Shown piece after piece: positions 34,185 through 43,127 of a stretch of 64,000 bases of DNA. Origin of the DNA: PRDV01 sp963710865 (GTDB taxonomy: Bacteria; Babelota; Babeliae; Babelales; Babelaceae); assembly GCA_963710865.1 (NCBI GenBank), contig CAVQBR010000002.1, forward strand, positions 1-64,000, in the 5' to 3' direction. The position numbers were made by a program, and so were the translations under genes. Within the stretch, counting starts at the first letter, position 1, and each line of letters starts with the position of its first letter. The notes under the pieces were generated by a model. That model saw only the letters and a program-made list of their open reading frames with translations. It searched no databases and was not told where the DNA came from.

Positions 34185-34600
34185 TGCTTTCCTCCTTATG
34201 TAGTTGGGCGCTGGACGACCGATAAGTTTTGCGGTGCCAGCGAGCTTATGCACCTTTTTTACCAGCCTCTACGTGCCTCTCATGTGAGCTTTCGTGGCCG
34301 CTTTCTTTTCATGTCTGCCAGCTGGCTTTACCAACAACTTTTCGTGTGTTGTCTGTCCAACATGTCCGTCTTTCCTTTTATGTATTCCATCGCAATCTCC
34401 TTTGTTTAAGGATTATCAACTTCACGAGTCTTTATGGGCATTTTTTATAATAAATGCTCTTTTTAAGGCCTCTTACTTGACTAATAACAGATTGAAATTA
34501 AAGCATGCAAGAGTTTTGGCATTTTTTTAGAGAAAATCAAATTGCATTTTTATCAATAAATAGAGAAAAGGAAGCCATGACTAACCTTATGACAGGATGA
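34185..34600. other. Intergenic region with a possible decayed Lys-rich small gene (minus strand)
   Basis: On the minus strand an ATG at 34390-34388 preceded by AAAGGAG opens a 20-codon frame. Further on, in another frame, comes LVKPAGRHEKKAATKAHMRG and then LVKKVHKLAGTAKLIGRPAP, a Lys/Ala/Pro-rich sequence reminiscent of a histone-H1-like tail and in frame with the ligase. Stops interrupt it. It may be a degraded small basic protein gene, or chance. Nothing else is seen. Confidence 0.25.
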
Positions 34601-34767
34601 CTTCATAAGCTGTATGGCAACGAGCGAGGTGTGCTTGCCATCCCACTGTCTCCCCTCAAAATGGCTCAGGCAGCATGTCCTGAGGCGGTACACACCGCAG
34701 AAAACAAAGGCCTGGATTAAGAAGCATTCTATTACAATACAAAAACTTGTTCTCGAAGAACCTTAAC
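34601..34767 (+). pseudogene. Degraded copy of the 3' end of the S41 protease gene
   Basis: The DNA reads CTTCATAAGCTGTATGGCAA and then, after a deletion, CTCAAAATGGCTCAGGCAGC...ACCGCAGAAAACAAAGGCCTGG and so on. This follows the last part of the protease gene at 30799-32166 (from about 31904) closely, including LHKLYG and the PQKRKAWLKK region, but with an internal deletion and an in-frame stop. The stretch ends where the next minus-strand gene ends. It must derive from a duplication of the protease or of its 3' part. Confidence 0.8.
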
Positions 34768-35227
34768 TGAGAATTCTTCTCATTTGACTAAATTGACCAA
34801 TAAGTCTTTCAGCCTCAGGAACCAACGGATGCCCTTTTGCCTTCGCTGCGGGAAAACTTAAAGAATTAATGACATCATCAACATATTCCCTCTTAAACTG
34901 TTCAAGAGGCACCAAATATACTCGCTTACAAAAAATATTTACGTATTTGGTAACCAAAGACTTATCATAGAAGGGAAGCCGATTTTGCTCAATTGTTTCA
35001 ATAATCACACATTTTAAGCGATTGAGATAGAATGAATGCTCCGCAGGAGGAGCCTGAACGAGCTGATTATAGCTTGTGAGTATGTGAGCATAATCATTTT
35101 TCACGCGTGCAATCGATTGCACCAGGTACTCTGAATTACGTTCTTGCATAGTCAACCGTTTGGCTGGCGCAGCGAGGGACAAAGAAGTTAGAGAAAAAAG
35201 AAGTACGATATGACACAAGCTGTTCAT
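34763..35227 (-). CDS. Small exported protein, paralogue of 11496-12077
   Basis: This 154-residue protein has a signal peptide (about 1-19) and a helical body. It shares with the 193-residue protein at 11496-12077 the stretches NDYAHILTSY, PAEHSFYLNRLK and IEQNRLPFY, and the closing PEAERLI segment. It lacks the hydrophobic middle found in that paralogue. I do not recognise the family, but two diverged copies with matching signal peptides argue for a real exported protein. It is preceded by AAGG and ends at the S41 relic. Confidence 0.65.
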   Translation of the reverse strand: MNSLCHIVLLFSLTSLSLAAPAKRLTMQERNSEYLVQSIARVKNDYAHILTSYNQLVQAPPAEHSFYLNRLKCVIIETIEQNRLPFYDKSLVTKYVNIFCKRVYLVPLEQFKREYVDDVINSLSFPAAKAKGHPLVPEAERLIGQFSQMRRILS

Positions 35228-35297
35228 CGAAAAACCTTTCCTGGAAATAGAGACTATATCTAGTATGCAGATCTGTGCAAATAGTTACAGAACTTTT

Positions 35298-37142
35298 TCA
35301 CTCAACAGTGAGCGATTTTGCAAGATTACGAGGCTTATCGATAGGTCGTTCTAGGACCTTGGCAATTTGGTAGTTAAAGAATTGCATTAAACCGGTCATC
35401 GCAAGAGGCCCTAAGAGGGGAGTTACTGTGGGAATGACGAACACACAATCAGCAAGTTCGATCAGCTCTTTCTGACCTTCAAAGGCAAAGGCTACGACGT
35501 GACCAGAACGAGCTTTTACTTCCTGCACGTTAGAAACGAGTTTCTGATAGACTACAGGTTCCAGTACAGAAAAAACAAATACAGGCATCTGTGAATCTAC
35601 TAATGCTAAAGGCCCATGCTTCAGTTCTGCTGCAGGATAGGTATCAGTAAATATGTAAGATATTTCTTTTAATTTGAGTGAAGCTTCAAGAGCAAAGGGA
35701 TAGCTAATCTGTCGCCCTAGAAAGAGTGCATGTTTAAACTGTGCATAATAGGGAGCAAGTTTTTGAATAATCTCTTTCTTATTAAACTCGAGAGCAGATT
35801 CAAGCACTTCCGCAACGATCAGGAGATCATCTTCTGCTTGCTTTAATCCTCGTTCCTTGATCAGCCCTTTTTCTAACGCTATCTTGTGTGCTAACCAATA
35901 GAGTGCTGCTAGTTGAGCAGAAAATGCCTTCGTAGAAGCTACCGCTACCTCAGTTCCTGCATAAATCGGCAGTGAACCATCAGACTCACGTACCATGGTA
36001 CTTGAAGTAACATTAACCAGAGCAATCGTATGCATGCCCAGGGTTTTAAGAAAACGAATTGCTTCAAGCGTATCAGCAGTCTCACCCGATTGGCTAATAC
36101 CAAGCGCTATACTATGCTTATGAGGAAAGAATCGACGAGAGCGTAACTCAGAAGCAAGATCAACTTCAACTTCGATGCCGGCTATCCCTTCAAAAAAATA
36201 CTGCGCTACAAGTGCAGCATGATAAGAAGTTCCACACCCTACTAAGCGTATTTTCTGAAGATCCTTCACCTGTTGAACAGTCATACCCATCTGCTTCCAA
36301 ATAGTACTTTCTTGGCAGTGATATTTAAAGACGGTATCTTGGATCACCTTCTTCTGCTCATAAATTTCTTTGAGCATAAAATGTTCATAGCCCTGTTTTA
36401 CATCAGCAGTCCAAGGAATGTCGATAATTTGGAATGCAGGAGTAAGTTTCTTCCCACTAAAATCATAGAGCTCAGCCCCCTCTTTGCGTATAAAGGCAAA
36501 GCTTTCATCTGGCAAAAAGAACATTTTATTAGTTTTGCCCGCAAATGCAAGCATATCGGAAGCCACAAACATCTCATCCTCTCCACTTGCAATACACAAA
36601 GGAGATCGCTTACGAGCAACGACCATCATATCGGGGTAGTGAGCAAGTAAAATAGCAAATGCGTAGGCACCCTCAAGACTTTTTACCAGTTCTACGGTAG
36701 CCGTCTTGAGATCTTTATGCTTTGCGATGAGTGATTCATAGAGATGAGCGATCGTTTCAGTATCCGTTTGCGATTGAAAAATGTGACCAGCCGCCACCAA
36801 GCGCTTCTTCAACTCATGATGGTTTTCGATAATGCCATTATGCACAATCGAAATAGTTTTCTCACAATCAAAATGAGGATGCGCATTTTCTGTAGAACTT
36901 ACCCCATGAGTTGACCACCGAGTATGACCCATCCCCACATAGCCGTCTATAGGAGACTTATCAAAGTTCTTAAGTAAATTTGCAACGCCCCCTTGCGATT
37001 TCGTATACATAACACGATGGTCATTAGGATGTAAGCAAGCAAAACCGGCCGAATCGTATCCACGATACTCAAGCCGGGTCAATCCTTCCATAACAAAAGA
37101 CCGACTTAACTGTTTCCCTATATACCCAACAACACTGCACAT
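35298..37142 (-). CDS. glmS: Glutamine--fructose-6-phosphate aminotransferase (isomerizing)
   Basis: GlmS makes glucosamine-6-phosphate for peptidoglycan and other amino sugars. The 614-residue protein starts MCSVVGYIG; Cys2 is the N-terminal nucleophile of the glutaminase domain. GHTRWSTHG and the NHHELK segment are typical, and two SIS domains follow (GCGTSYHA, SQSGETADT). It ends PRNLAKSLTVE, the conserved C-terminus. Length and motifs are normal. It lies 14 bp downstream of rpsI on the same strand and may be read with it. Confidence 0.96.
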   Translation of the reverse strand: MCSVVGYIGKQLSRSFVMEGLTRLEYRGYDSAGFACLHPNDHRVMYTKSQGGVANLLKNFDKSPIDGYVGMGHTRWSTHGVSSTENAHPHFDCEKTISIVHNGIIENHHELKKRLVAAGHIFQSQTDTETIAHLYESLIAKHKDLKTATVELVKSLEGAYAFAILLAHYPDMMVVARKRSPLCIASGEDEMFVASDMLAFAGKTNKMFFLPDESFAFIRKEGAELYDFSGKKLTPAFQIIDIPWTADVKQGYEHFMLKEIYEQKKVIQDTVFKYHCQESTIWKQMGMTVQQVKDLQKIRLVGCGTSYHAALVAQYFFEGIAGIEVEVDLASELRSRRFFPHKHSIALGISQSGETADTLEAIRFLKTLGMHTIALVNVTSSTMVRESDGSLPIYAGTEVAVASTKAFSAQLAALYWLAHKIALEKGLIKERGLKQAEDDLLIVAEVLESALEFNKKEIIQKLAPYYAQFKHALFLGRQISYPFALEASLKLKEISYIFTDTYPAAELKHGPLALVDSQMPVFVFSVLEPVVYQKLVSNVQEVKARSGHVVAFAFEGQKELIELADCVFVIPTVTPLLGPLAMTGLMQFFNYQIAKVLERPIDKPRNLAKSLTVE

Positions 37143-37156
37143 CGTGGAGTCCCGAT

Positions 37157-37609
37157 TTAACGCTTAACAAACTGAAACTTACGACGAGCACCTTTCTGCC
37201 CATATTTTTTACGTTCTTTCACTCGAGCATCAACCGTTAAAAGGCCATGCTGTTTGAGCAATGGACGAATGTCTGGATTAACCTCAAGAAGAGCACGCGC
37301 AATTCCTAACTTAATAGCATCAGCCTGAGCTGACAAGCCACCGCCGTTTACATTTACTTGAATGTCATACTTCGTAGTATTTGGATACACAGCAAATGGA
37401 AGTGCAGCTTCTTGACGTGTAATTTCAGTATCAAAATAATCGACATGTGCTCTATCATTAACGATAAGTGCGCCCTTACCTCTGCGCAACCAAACGCGAG
37501 CAACCGCAGATTTACGACGCCCTACCCCATGAGCAAGAGGTGCCTTAGCACTTTGCTTTACTTCACTAGAAGCAGATGCTGCTTTAGTTTCATTCTTTTT
37601 TGCCACCAT
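37157..37609 (-). CDS. rpsI: 30S ribosomal protein S9
   Basis: This 150-residue protein has the S9 core (GRRKSAVARVWLRRGKG, ITRQEAALPFAVY, GGGLSAQADAIKLGIARALLE) and the strictly conserved C-terminal tail ending in FVKR, which reaches the P site. An N-terminal extension of about 30 residues (Lys/Ala/Ser rich) is longer than in most bacteria. rpsI normally follows rplM; here rplM is absent and a tRNA-Thr gene lies directly upstream instead. Confidence 0.96.
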   Translation of the reverse strand: MVAKKNETKAASASSEVKQSAKAPLAHGVGRRKSAVARVWLRRGKGALIVNDRAHVDYFDTEITRQEAALPFAVYPNTTKYDIQVNVNGGGLSAQADAIKLGIARALLEVNPDIRPLLKQHGLLTVDARVKERKKYGQKGARRKFQFVKR

Positions 37610-37634
37610 AGATACAACCCTTATGTATGTTATC

Positions 37635-37710
<76 letters not shown>

Positions 37711-37806
37711 ACTATGCCCTGTAAAAATTACTTAATTAGTATAGCATAGCGAACAAAATATACCAACTAGGCAAGCGCTTCTTTTTGCATGTACCAATGA
37801 GACTGA

Positions 37807-37970
37807 TTTCACTGCCTTGAAGTATCGACTACTGAGGTGGACGAGAAAATGCATTTTAAAAAAACGTCTATGCGATTAAAGACATCAAAGCGGGAGAGGA
37901 AATTCTGATAGACTACAATTATCTAAAGGAACCAGAACATTTGAGAGAAGACTATTACAAGGATTCTTAG
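37807..37970 (+). pseudogene. Relic of a SET-domain (histone-methyltransferase-like) gene, 3' end
   Basis: The plus strand from 37860 reads KNVYAIKDIKAGEEILIDYN followed by a short tail and a TAG at 37968-37970. The AIKDIKAGEE-x-x-IDYN pattern is the diagnostic end of SET domains, where the Tyr helps close the active site. Upstream the frame is broken at a run of seven A (37858-37864); shifting one base joins it to VSTTEVDEKMHFK, which would be the preceding strand. More upstream sequence has been lost. This looks like a leftover of an effector-type lysine methyltransferase. The claim rests on a short motif. Confidence 0.65.
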
Positions 37971-38019
37971 GCAGTTCGGCTCGCTATCGCCCCTGACTAA
38001 ATCAGAGCAAGCGAGTCAT

Positions 38020-38658
38020 TTAGGGCTCTATAAGCGCAATCTCAATTCGCTCTTTGCCGCCGCCGATATTCTTTCTTTTCAAGGTAACAAATCCAACTTC
38101 GGCAGTTGATCTGACATGCGTACCTCCACACGGCACTTTAGAAAATCCTTCAATCTCCCAAAAACGCCGTTGATTTTCAATATCGGAGAAGCCTTTTCTA
38201 ATGACCAGATCCTGGTCGATGATATGGTTATACTCGGCCAGAATATCTTCAAAAATGGGCGAAATATTCTGGTCATACACAAAGTCGATTCGTGATTTTG
38301 TTTCAGCAATATGAGCACCAATTTTTTCAAGACCAAGCTTTCTCGTAACAAGTTCCAAAATTAACTCAGCAGCAAAATGCAAGCGCATGAGCTTGTATCT
38401 TCGTGTCCAGTCAATTTTCATCATTACTTGATCACCTGGACGAAGTCCATGTCCTTCTTCAAGCGTATAGATAATCAGATTGCCCTCTCTTCTTGAGTCT
38501 AATATGGGAATCCCGTTTACCGTCGCTTTATCACTCTCCTGACCGCCAGCAAAAGAAAAGGCAATTGTAGCCTCAAACACAATGTCGTTGCCATCGACAG
38601 ATGCAACATTTGTTATTAAGACTTGCTGGTAGGGATCATCCCAAAAAACTTTTCTCAT
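38020..38658 (-). CDS. Alanyl-tRNA editing protein (AlaX-like)
   Basis: AlaX proteins hydrolyse Ser-tRNA-Ala or Gly-tRNA-Ala. The protein of about 212 residues begins MRKVFWDDPY and contains the AlaRS editing core: GGQESDKATVNG and the zinc-site CGGTHV motif. The second zinc motif, usually HxxxH, reads LHFAAE, so its second His is replaced by Glu. Function may be retained with an altered zinc site. The start at 38658 has GAGG about 9 nt upstream; a TTG-initiated start at 38682 is less likely. Confidence 0.86.
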   Translation of the reverse strand: MRKVFWDDPYQQVLITNVASVDGNDIVFEATIAFSFAGGQESDKATVNGIPILDSRREGNLIIYTLEEGHGLRPGDQVMMKIDWTRRYKLMRLHFAAELILELVTRKLGLEKIGAHIAETKSRIDFVYDQNISPIFEDILAEYNHIIDQDLVIRKGFSDIENQRRFWEIEGFSKVPCGGTHVRSTAEVGFVTLKRKNIGGGKERIEIALIEP

Positions 38659-38802
38659 CTTGTAGTTCCTCTTAAAGAGCAATCAAACGCTGGCGCTAAC
38701 CTTCGCGCTCATCCTTTTAATTTAGAGATATCATATTCTGAATTTTTTACGATCGTCGTACTCGTCTAATTCAACCGTGAGAGATGAAGTGGCACTCACA
38801 CA

Positions 38803-40515
38803 TCAATCTATTTGACAAGCTCGCTCAATTCCTTTTTCTATCCGCATACATTTTACGAAAACTGATCGTCTTTCAAATGCTATGCCATAAGCGATAATGG
38901 TCTGAACGCCTCGTTGAGTGAGTTCTTGTTGATAATTTTTCGCTAATATTTGATCAAGAGCTTTTTGCGCTGCAGTTTCAAGTGTTTCCTTTGAATCAGA
39001 CCAAACTTTTTTAAACTCTATGATGACACCTGGCGAGTGGACATTTTTAGGAATGATCATTATATCATACCGCCCAAGGCCGCTTTCTCTGTTTGATTTG
39101 ATATCATAGGTGTCCTTAAGCATAACGAGAATACCCAGTACAAAAAGATGATACCCCCGTTCAGGCTCATCGTTTGTAATATCAAAAGCGCTCATACTAT
39201 TTTCGATGAAACTTTGAAGAACACGAGAAAACGGTTCAACGTTCCCCTGAACAAGATCTACAAGTAGTTTATGAGCATCTTCCGCCAGGACAGATTCGCG
39301 AAAAATTTTGGTAATTAAATCAGCGAGCATCCTCGCTATTTCTTTATTTGGAATAACAAGGAACCATTCGACTATATCGGCTTCTATTCTAAATTGAGAA
39401 TAGGTTACATACCCAGAATAAAGGAGTAGACTCCAGATAAGGTTTGAATCCTTATGCAAATCTGGAAATACAATCGAATCTTCAATTGTTTTAATAACCG
39501 GCTTGTTCTGCAGAAGAAGCTCAAGGTCAGCTTTCACAGAGTACGGACCACCGCCGATTATTTTTTTAAGGAGGAGATTATCACTAGTACCAGACCAATA
39601 GCTTCTACAGAGGCCATTATGAAAGATGCATTGTAGTACGGACCAAGGATTGAAGATTCCCGCTGTTTTACCGAACGTATAACCGTTGTACCAGGCACGA
39701 ATCTCATCGCATTGAGATTCTAATTGATAATACTGCAATAGCTCATCGACTTCGTTTTGAGTGAAACCAAATCTATCTGCCATTCTGGTCTGAGTTATAT
39801 TAAGGACAATCAGGTTGTTCAGGCCAGAAAAGATGCTTGCTTTTGCAATCGCGAGATTACCTGTTATTACGCCTTTTTCAAGGTAGCGTTGATCTTTGAA
39901 TGGTCCAGTTAAAAGTTCTTTAACAAGGGCGATAATTTCGTCATAAAAGCCATGAAGATACCCCATTTGAACGGGAATATCATACTCATCGATGAGTAGG
40001 ATAACTTTTTTCTCATGGTAGCGAGCAAGTATTCTCACAAGAAATTCAAGTGAACTTCCTAGATCAACTTCGGTAGCCCTTTCTCCGCTGATTCTTACAA
40101 ACCGATCTTTTTCATCGGCATCTAAGGTTTTCCCATCTAGAAGGTATGCATGATTCTTAAATTCTCGTGCAATAACATATTGAAACCAAGCTTGCATGCT
40201 AGCAAAATTAGTCTGAGTAATTTCTCGAAAAGTAATAAAGATTACGGGAAAAGCACCTTGTAAATCCTGGTATTCTTTGAGTTTCCAGATCTCAGTATCA
40301 ATAAATAGGTGTACGTTATTAGCGGCCACTTTGTTGTAGAAGTAATAGAGCATTGAGAGGTTGAGGGTTTTACCAAAGCGCCGCGGTCGAGGTACCAGAA
40401 TTACTTTGCCGCTTTCATTTATATCTTGTATGAGAAGGGTTTTGTCTACATAGTAGTAATTGCCCTCGCGAAGCTCTTTATAGTCTGCGATACCGAGGGG
40501 AAGTAGTTTTTTCAT
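38803..40515 (-). CDS. AAA-ATPase-like/PD-(D/E)XK nuclease-like protein (PF09820 + PF08011 type)
   Basis: The protein of about 570 residues has the AAA-ATPase-like signature LPLGIADYKELREGNYYYVD followed by KTLLIQDI and the P-loop-like PRPRRFGKTLNLSML, then the Walker-B-like VILLIDEYDIP. The C-terminal domain has a nuclease-type strand set (RYDIMIIPKN ... VIIEFKKVW). This family is abundant in host-associated and uncultured bacteria and often multi-copy; its function is unknown. The start at 40515 (MKKLLPLG) has AAGGAA upstream. A truncated relic of the same family lies at 45285-45588. Confidence 0.88.
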   Translation of the reverse strand: MKKLLPLGIADYKELREGNYYYVDKTLLIQDINESGKVILVPRPRRFGKTLNLSMLYYFYNKVAANNVHLFIDTEIWKLKEYQDLQGAFPVIFITFREITQTNFASMQAWFQYVIAREFKNHAYLLDGKTLDADEKDRFVRISGERATEVDLGSSLEFLVRILARYHEKKVILLIDEYDIPVQMGYLHGFYDEIIALVKELLTGPFKDQRYLEKGVITGNLAIAKASIFSGLNNLIVLNITQTRMADRFGFTQNEVDELLQYYQLESQCDEIRAWYNGYTFGKTAGIFNPWSVLQCIFHNGLCRSYWSGTSDNLLLKKIIGGGPYSVKADLELLLQNKPVIKTIEDSIVFPDLHKDSNLIWSLLLYSGYVTYSQFRIEADIVEWFLVIPNKEIARMLADLITKIFRESVLAEDAHKLLVDLVQGNVEPFSRVLQSFIENSMSAFDITNDEPERGYHLFVLGILVMLKDTYDIKSNRESGLGRYDIMIIPKNVHSPGVIIEFKKVWSDSKETLETAAQKALDQILAKNYQQELTQRGVQTIIAYGIAFERRSVFVKCMRIEKGIERACQID

Positions 40516-40703
40516 CACAAAATTCCTTGTATTATATATAATTAAGTATAGGAGATACTCCTTCATTAGACAAGTCTTAACGGAGTAAAATGAGGCATGA
40601 GCAAAATCAACAATTGATCAGTTGCTTCGGATCACTGATATCGTTTAAGATCATCACATGCTCCCACGCAAAACTGGTTACCGACGAAGACTCCTCTTTT
40701 AGG

Positions 40704-40731
40704 TTGACTTACAGTGTTATTCTGTTAGAAT
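40704..40731 (+). promoter_or_regulatory. Sigma-70-type promoter before a 70-codon gene
   Basis: TTGACT (40704-40709), a 16-nt spacer and TAGAAT (40726-40731) lie about 45 bp ahead of an SD (TTAGGAG) and ATG at 40778. The rest of the 40516-40777 gap shows nothing else. Confidence 0.55.
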
Positions 40732-40777
40732 AATAATCAGTTGGTATTATTTTAATTTATTTTACTTAGGAGTCATC

Positions 40778-40990
40778 ATGACTTTTTGTAGATCGGCATG
40801 GACAGAATTGCGTGAGGGTGGATTGTTCCATTCAGAACGCTCATCGACCATGTCTTTTTTTCACAATTTCACATCTCATTTTTCTGCCAAACTCTTGCTC
40901 CCTTCTCTTATTCTCATTCCACTTATTCTCGGTTCCATTAAAAATTATTTATCTGTGATTTCAGTGACCTACCTGCTGGTAAACCTCTAA
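40778..40990 (+). CDS. Small hypothetical protein with C-terminal membrane segment
   Basis: This 70-residue frame starts with a good SD and a good promoter. The second half (LLLPSLILIPLILG) is hydrophobic and could be a membrane segment. The ERSS... stretch vaguely resembles another small frame at 42869-42994. No family recognised. The expression signals favour a real small protein; coding evidence beyond them is weak. Confidence 0.4.
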   Translation: MTFCRSAWTELREGGLFHSERSSTMSFFHNFTSHFSAKLLLPSLILIPLILGSIKNYLSVISVTYLLVNL

Positions 40991-41192
40991 TCTCAACTAG
41001 ATACTATATGCTTTGTACGATGATGTACTTACCTGCAAATAGATGCAAGCAAGTATAATTACAACTACCATCATTTGGTAGGTACCATCGCTAGTATATC
41101 ATTTCAATCCGCTGCTATTTTTGCGTAGTTTTTGCTACTTACAAAGTACAGCTGGTTGTATGTTTTTTACCGTAAGAAATTAAGGATACATC

Positions 41193-41528
41193 ATGACTAT
41201 GAAATTCTTTCTTGTTACATGCGCAAGCATGTTGACAACAAGCTTGCTTGCTATGGAGACGACACAGAAAGCAAGCGACGACGCCTTGCATCTAGCACAG
41301 GCAACTCTCTGCTCCATAGCTATTGTTGGAGGACTTGGATTTTGGAAACACAATATGCCTTTCTTTGCCTCAACACCACGAGCAAAACTGGTGTACTTGA
41401 CCATGTTTGTTGCAGCAAATGCGGCGCATCAAGTCATAAGTTTGAGGCATAACCCTTTTGTCGTAAAAAAGGTTACGCAATTGATGGATTTGGGTTCACA
41501 AAGAGAGGATAATAATGGAAACACATGA
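41193..41528 (+). CDS. Small exported or membrane protein upstream of ilvE
   Basis: This 111-residue protein has a signal-like N-terminus (MKFFLVTCASMLTTSLLA) and two hydrophobic stretches (about 38-50 and 64-82). AAGGATAC precedes the start. Its last 14 nt overlap ilvE, so the genes are likely coupled. Function unknown. Confidence 0.6.
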   Translation: MTMKFFLVTCASMLTTSLLAMETTQKASDDALHLAQATLCSIAIVGGLGFWKHNMPFFASTPRAKLVYLTMFVAANAAHQVISLRHNPFVVKKVTQLMDLGSQREDNNGNT

Positions 41529-42615
41529 AAAGAGAACAACTCAGACACTACATATTTCGTTGGCAGAAAAACTGAAACAGTTGCCTGACAATTTCTCTAA
41601 GATCCCTTTTGGCTCTTTATTCACCGATCATCTATTTATGATGGAGTGGACTGCAGCGGAAGGTTGGACAAACGCCGAAATCAAGCCCTATCAGGGATTT
41701 ATAATGGATCCTGCCTCTGTCGGCATGCATTACGGCCCCTCAATCTTCGAGGGGATGAAGGCATATCGTACCCTCGAAGATCGTATCACCCTATTCAGAC
41801 CTGATGAACATTTACAGCGGCTCAATAGATCTGCAAGCCGTATGTGCATGCCTGAAGTTGATAGCGACTTCGTGTTGAAGGCACTTAAGCAGCTGATCAA
41901 ATGCGATCAGCGCTGGGTCCCTGCTGAACGAGGCACTTCCCTGTACATTAGGCCTACCATGATAGCAACTGAAACGACGCTGGGCTTAAAGCGAGCGAAT
42001 AAGTTTCTGTTTTTCATTATTCTTTCACCGGCAGGAAGCTTCTACCATGCAGGGTTCACTCCTACTTCTATTATGGTAAGTGAGCAGTATACGCGAGCTT
42101 CCGTTGGCGGAGTTGGCAATGTTAAAACTGCAGGAAATTATGCAGCAAGTGTCATGGCTCAGGAGGAGGCTAAAAAACAGGGATATGCTCAGGTCCTTTG
42201 GCTTGACCCTGTTGAGCGCACTTATGTCGAAGAAGTGGGCTCGATGAACATTTTCTTTGTCATAGACAATCAGCTTGTTACACCGATGCTTACAGGGACT
42301 ATCTTGCCCGGAATTACCCGAAAATCGATCATTGAACTGGGTCGCCATTGGGATATGACGGTTGTTGAACGTCGTATATCCATTGATGAGGTTACCACGG
42401 CAATTGCTGATGGCTCACTCTCAGAAATCTTTGGAACTGGCACAGCGGTTGCTATTTCTCCCGTGGGAAAGCTGTCCTACAAAGGACAGACATATGTTAT
42501 CAACGACAATCAGACGGGGCCGATAACACAAAAGCTCTTTAATGAGCTCTCAAGCATTCAGCGAGGCGATGCGAGAGGACACTACGATGTATTTGATTGG
42601 TTAGACTATGTTTAA
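41515..42615 (+). CDS. ilvE: Branched-chain amino acid aminotransferase
   Basis: IlvE transfers amino groups between branched-chain amino acids and 2-oxoglutarate. The 366-residue fold-type IV PLP enzyme has the BCAT motifs VGMHYGPSIFEGMKAYR, YIRPTMIATE, the Lys-containing GNVKTAGNYAAS and the VEEVGSMNIFFV segment. It resembles the long type-2 BCATs shared with eukaryotes. No other branched-chain synthesis genes are nearby, so the enzyme may serve amino acid breakdown or salvage. AGAGGA lies just upstream of the ATG. Confidence 0.94.
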   Translation: METHEKRTTQTLHISLAEKLKQLPDNFSKIPFGSLFTDHLFMMEWTAAEGWTNAEIKPYQGFIMDPASVGMHYGPSIFEGMKAYRTLEDRITLFRPDEHLQRLNRSASRMCMPEVDSDFVLKALKQLIKCDQRWVPAERGTSLYIRPTMIATETTLGLKRANKFLFFIILSPAGSFYHAGFTPTSIMVSEQYTRASVGGVGNVKTAGNYAASVMAQEEAKKQGYAQVLWLDPVERTYVEEVGSMNIFFVIDNQLVTPMLTGTILPGITRKSIIELGRHWDMTVVERRISIDEVTTAIADGSLSEIFGTGTAVAISPVGKLSYKGQTYVINDNQTGPITQKLFNELSSIQRGDARGHYDVFDWLDYV

Positions 42616-42621
42616 TTGAAT

Positions 42622-42664
42622 CGATCAGAGGGGATGCATGCTCCTTCGGCATCCCCTCTGATCG
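42622..42664. terminator. Long hairpin after ilvE
   Basis: CGATCAGAGGGGATGC (42622-42637) and its exact complement (42649-42664) form a perfect 16-bp stem with an 11-nt loop, 7 bp past the ilvE stop. It is followed by an A-rich rather than T-rich sequence, so it might also protect the 3' end. Confidence 0.6.
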
Positions 42665-42868
42665 AAAGAAAACATCACCACTGCCCTACTATCCTGGCCA
42701 AGAGTCTCTAGCACCAAGCAGAACCCTTCTGCAAGGCAAAAAAGTAGCCAGGAAACTCTTTGCTGAAGGTGAGTGCGAGCAAAGCAGCAATAAGCACTTG
42801 ACAGATTAGATATTTTCGTTCAATCTGAAATAAGTATTGTAGTATTAATTTTAACCAGGAGGTATCTC

Positions 42869-42994
42869 ATGATACCAATTTTCCTCTCGTATGAGCGTTC
42901 ATCTGCTCGCTTGCAAGTTCTTTCCCACACCTTGGCACATAGCCAGACTCTCATCATTTCGCTAGCTGCGCTTTCTTGGCGTTGGCCTTTCTAA
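42869..42994 (+). CDS. Possible 41-residue peptide with a strong ribosome binding site
   Basis: A perfect AGGAGG lies 7 nt before the ATG. The 41-residue frame (start MIPIFLSYERSSARLQ, end ALSWRWPF) has a hydrophobic second half. It loosely resembles the frame at 40778-40990 (ERSS followed by SH...LSL). It may be a small protein, a leader or the remnant of a larger gene. The rest of the gap from 42665 to 43127 shows no gene. Confidence 0.35.
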   Translation: MIPIFLSYERSSARLQVLSHTLAHSQTLIISLAALSWRWPF

Positions 42995-43127
42995 TTTTTA
43001 TTCCCCACCCCAAACTATTTTTTGCGTCATAACAAGGTACGTTTTCGTAGCTCGTTATTTGTGTGTTCGATAGTTGTATTCTATCGATGCACCTCTTTAG
43101 CATTTTTTTACCCTAAAGGAATCCACC

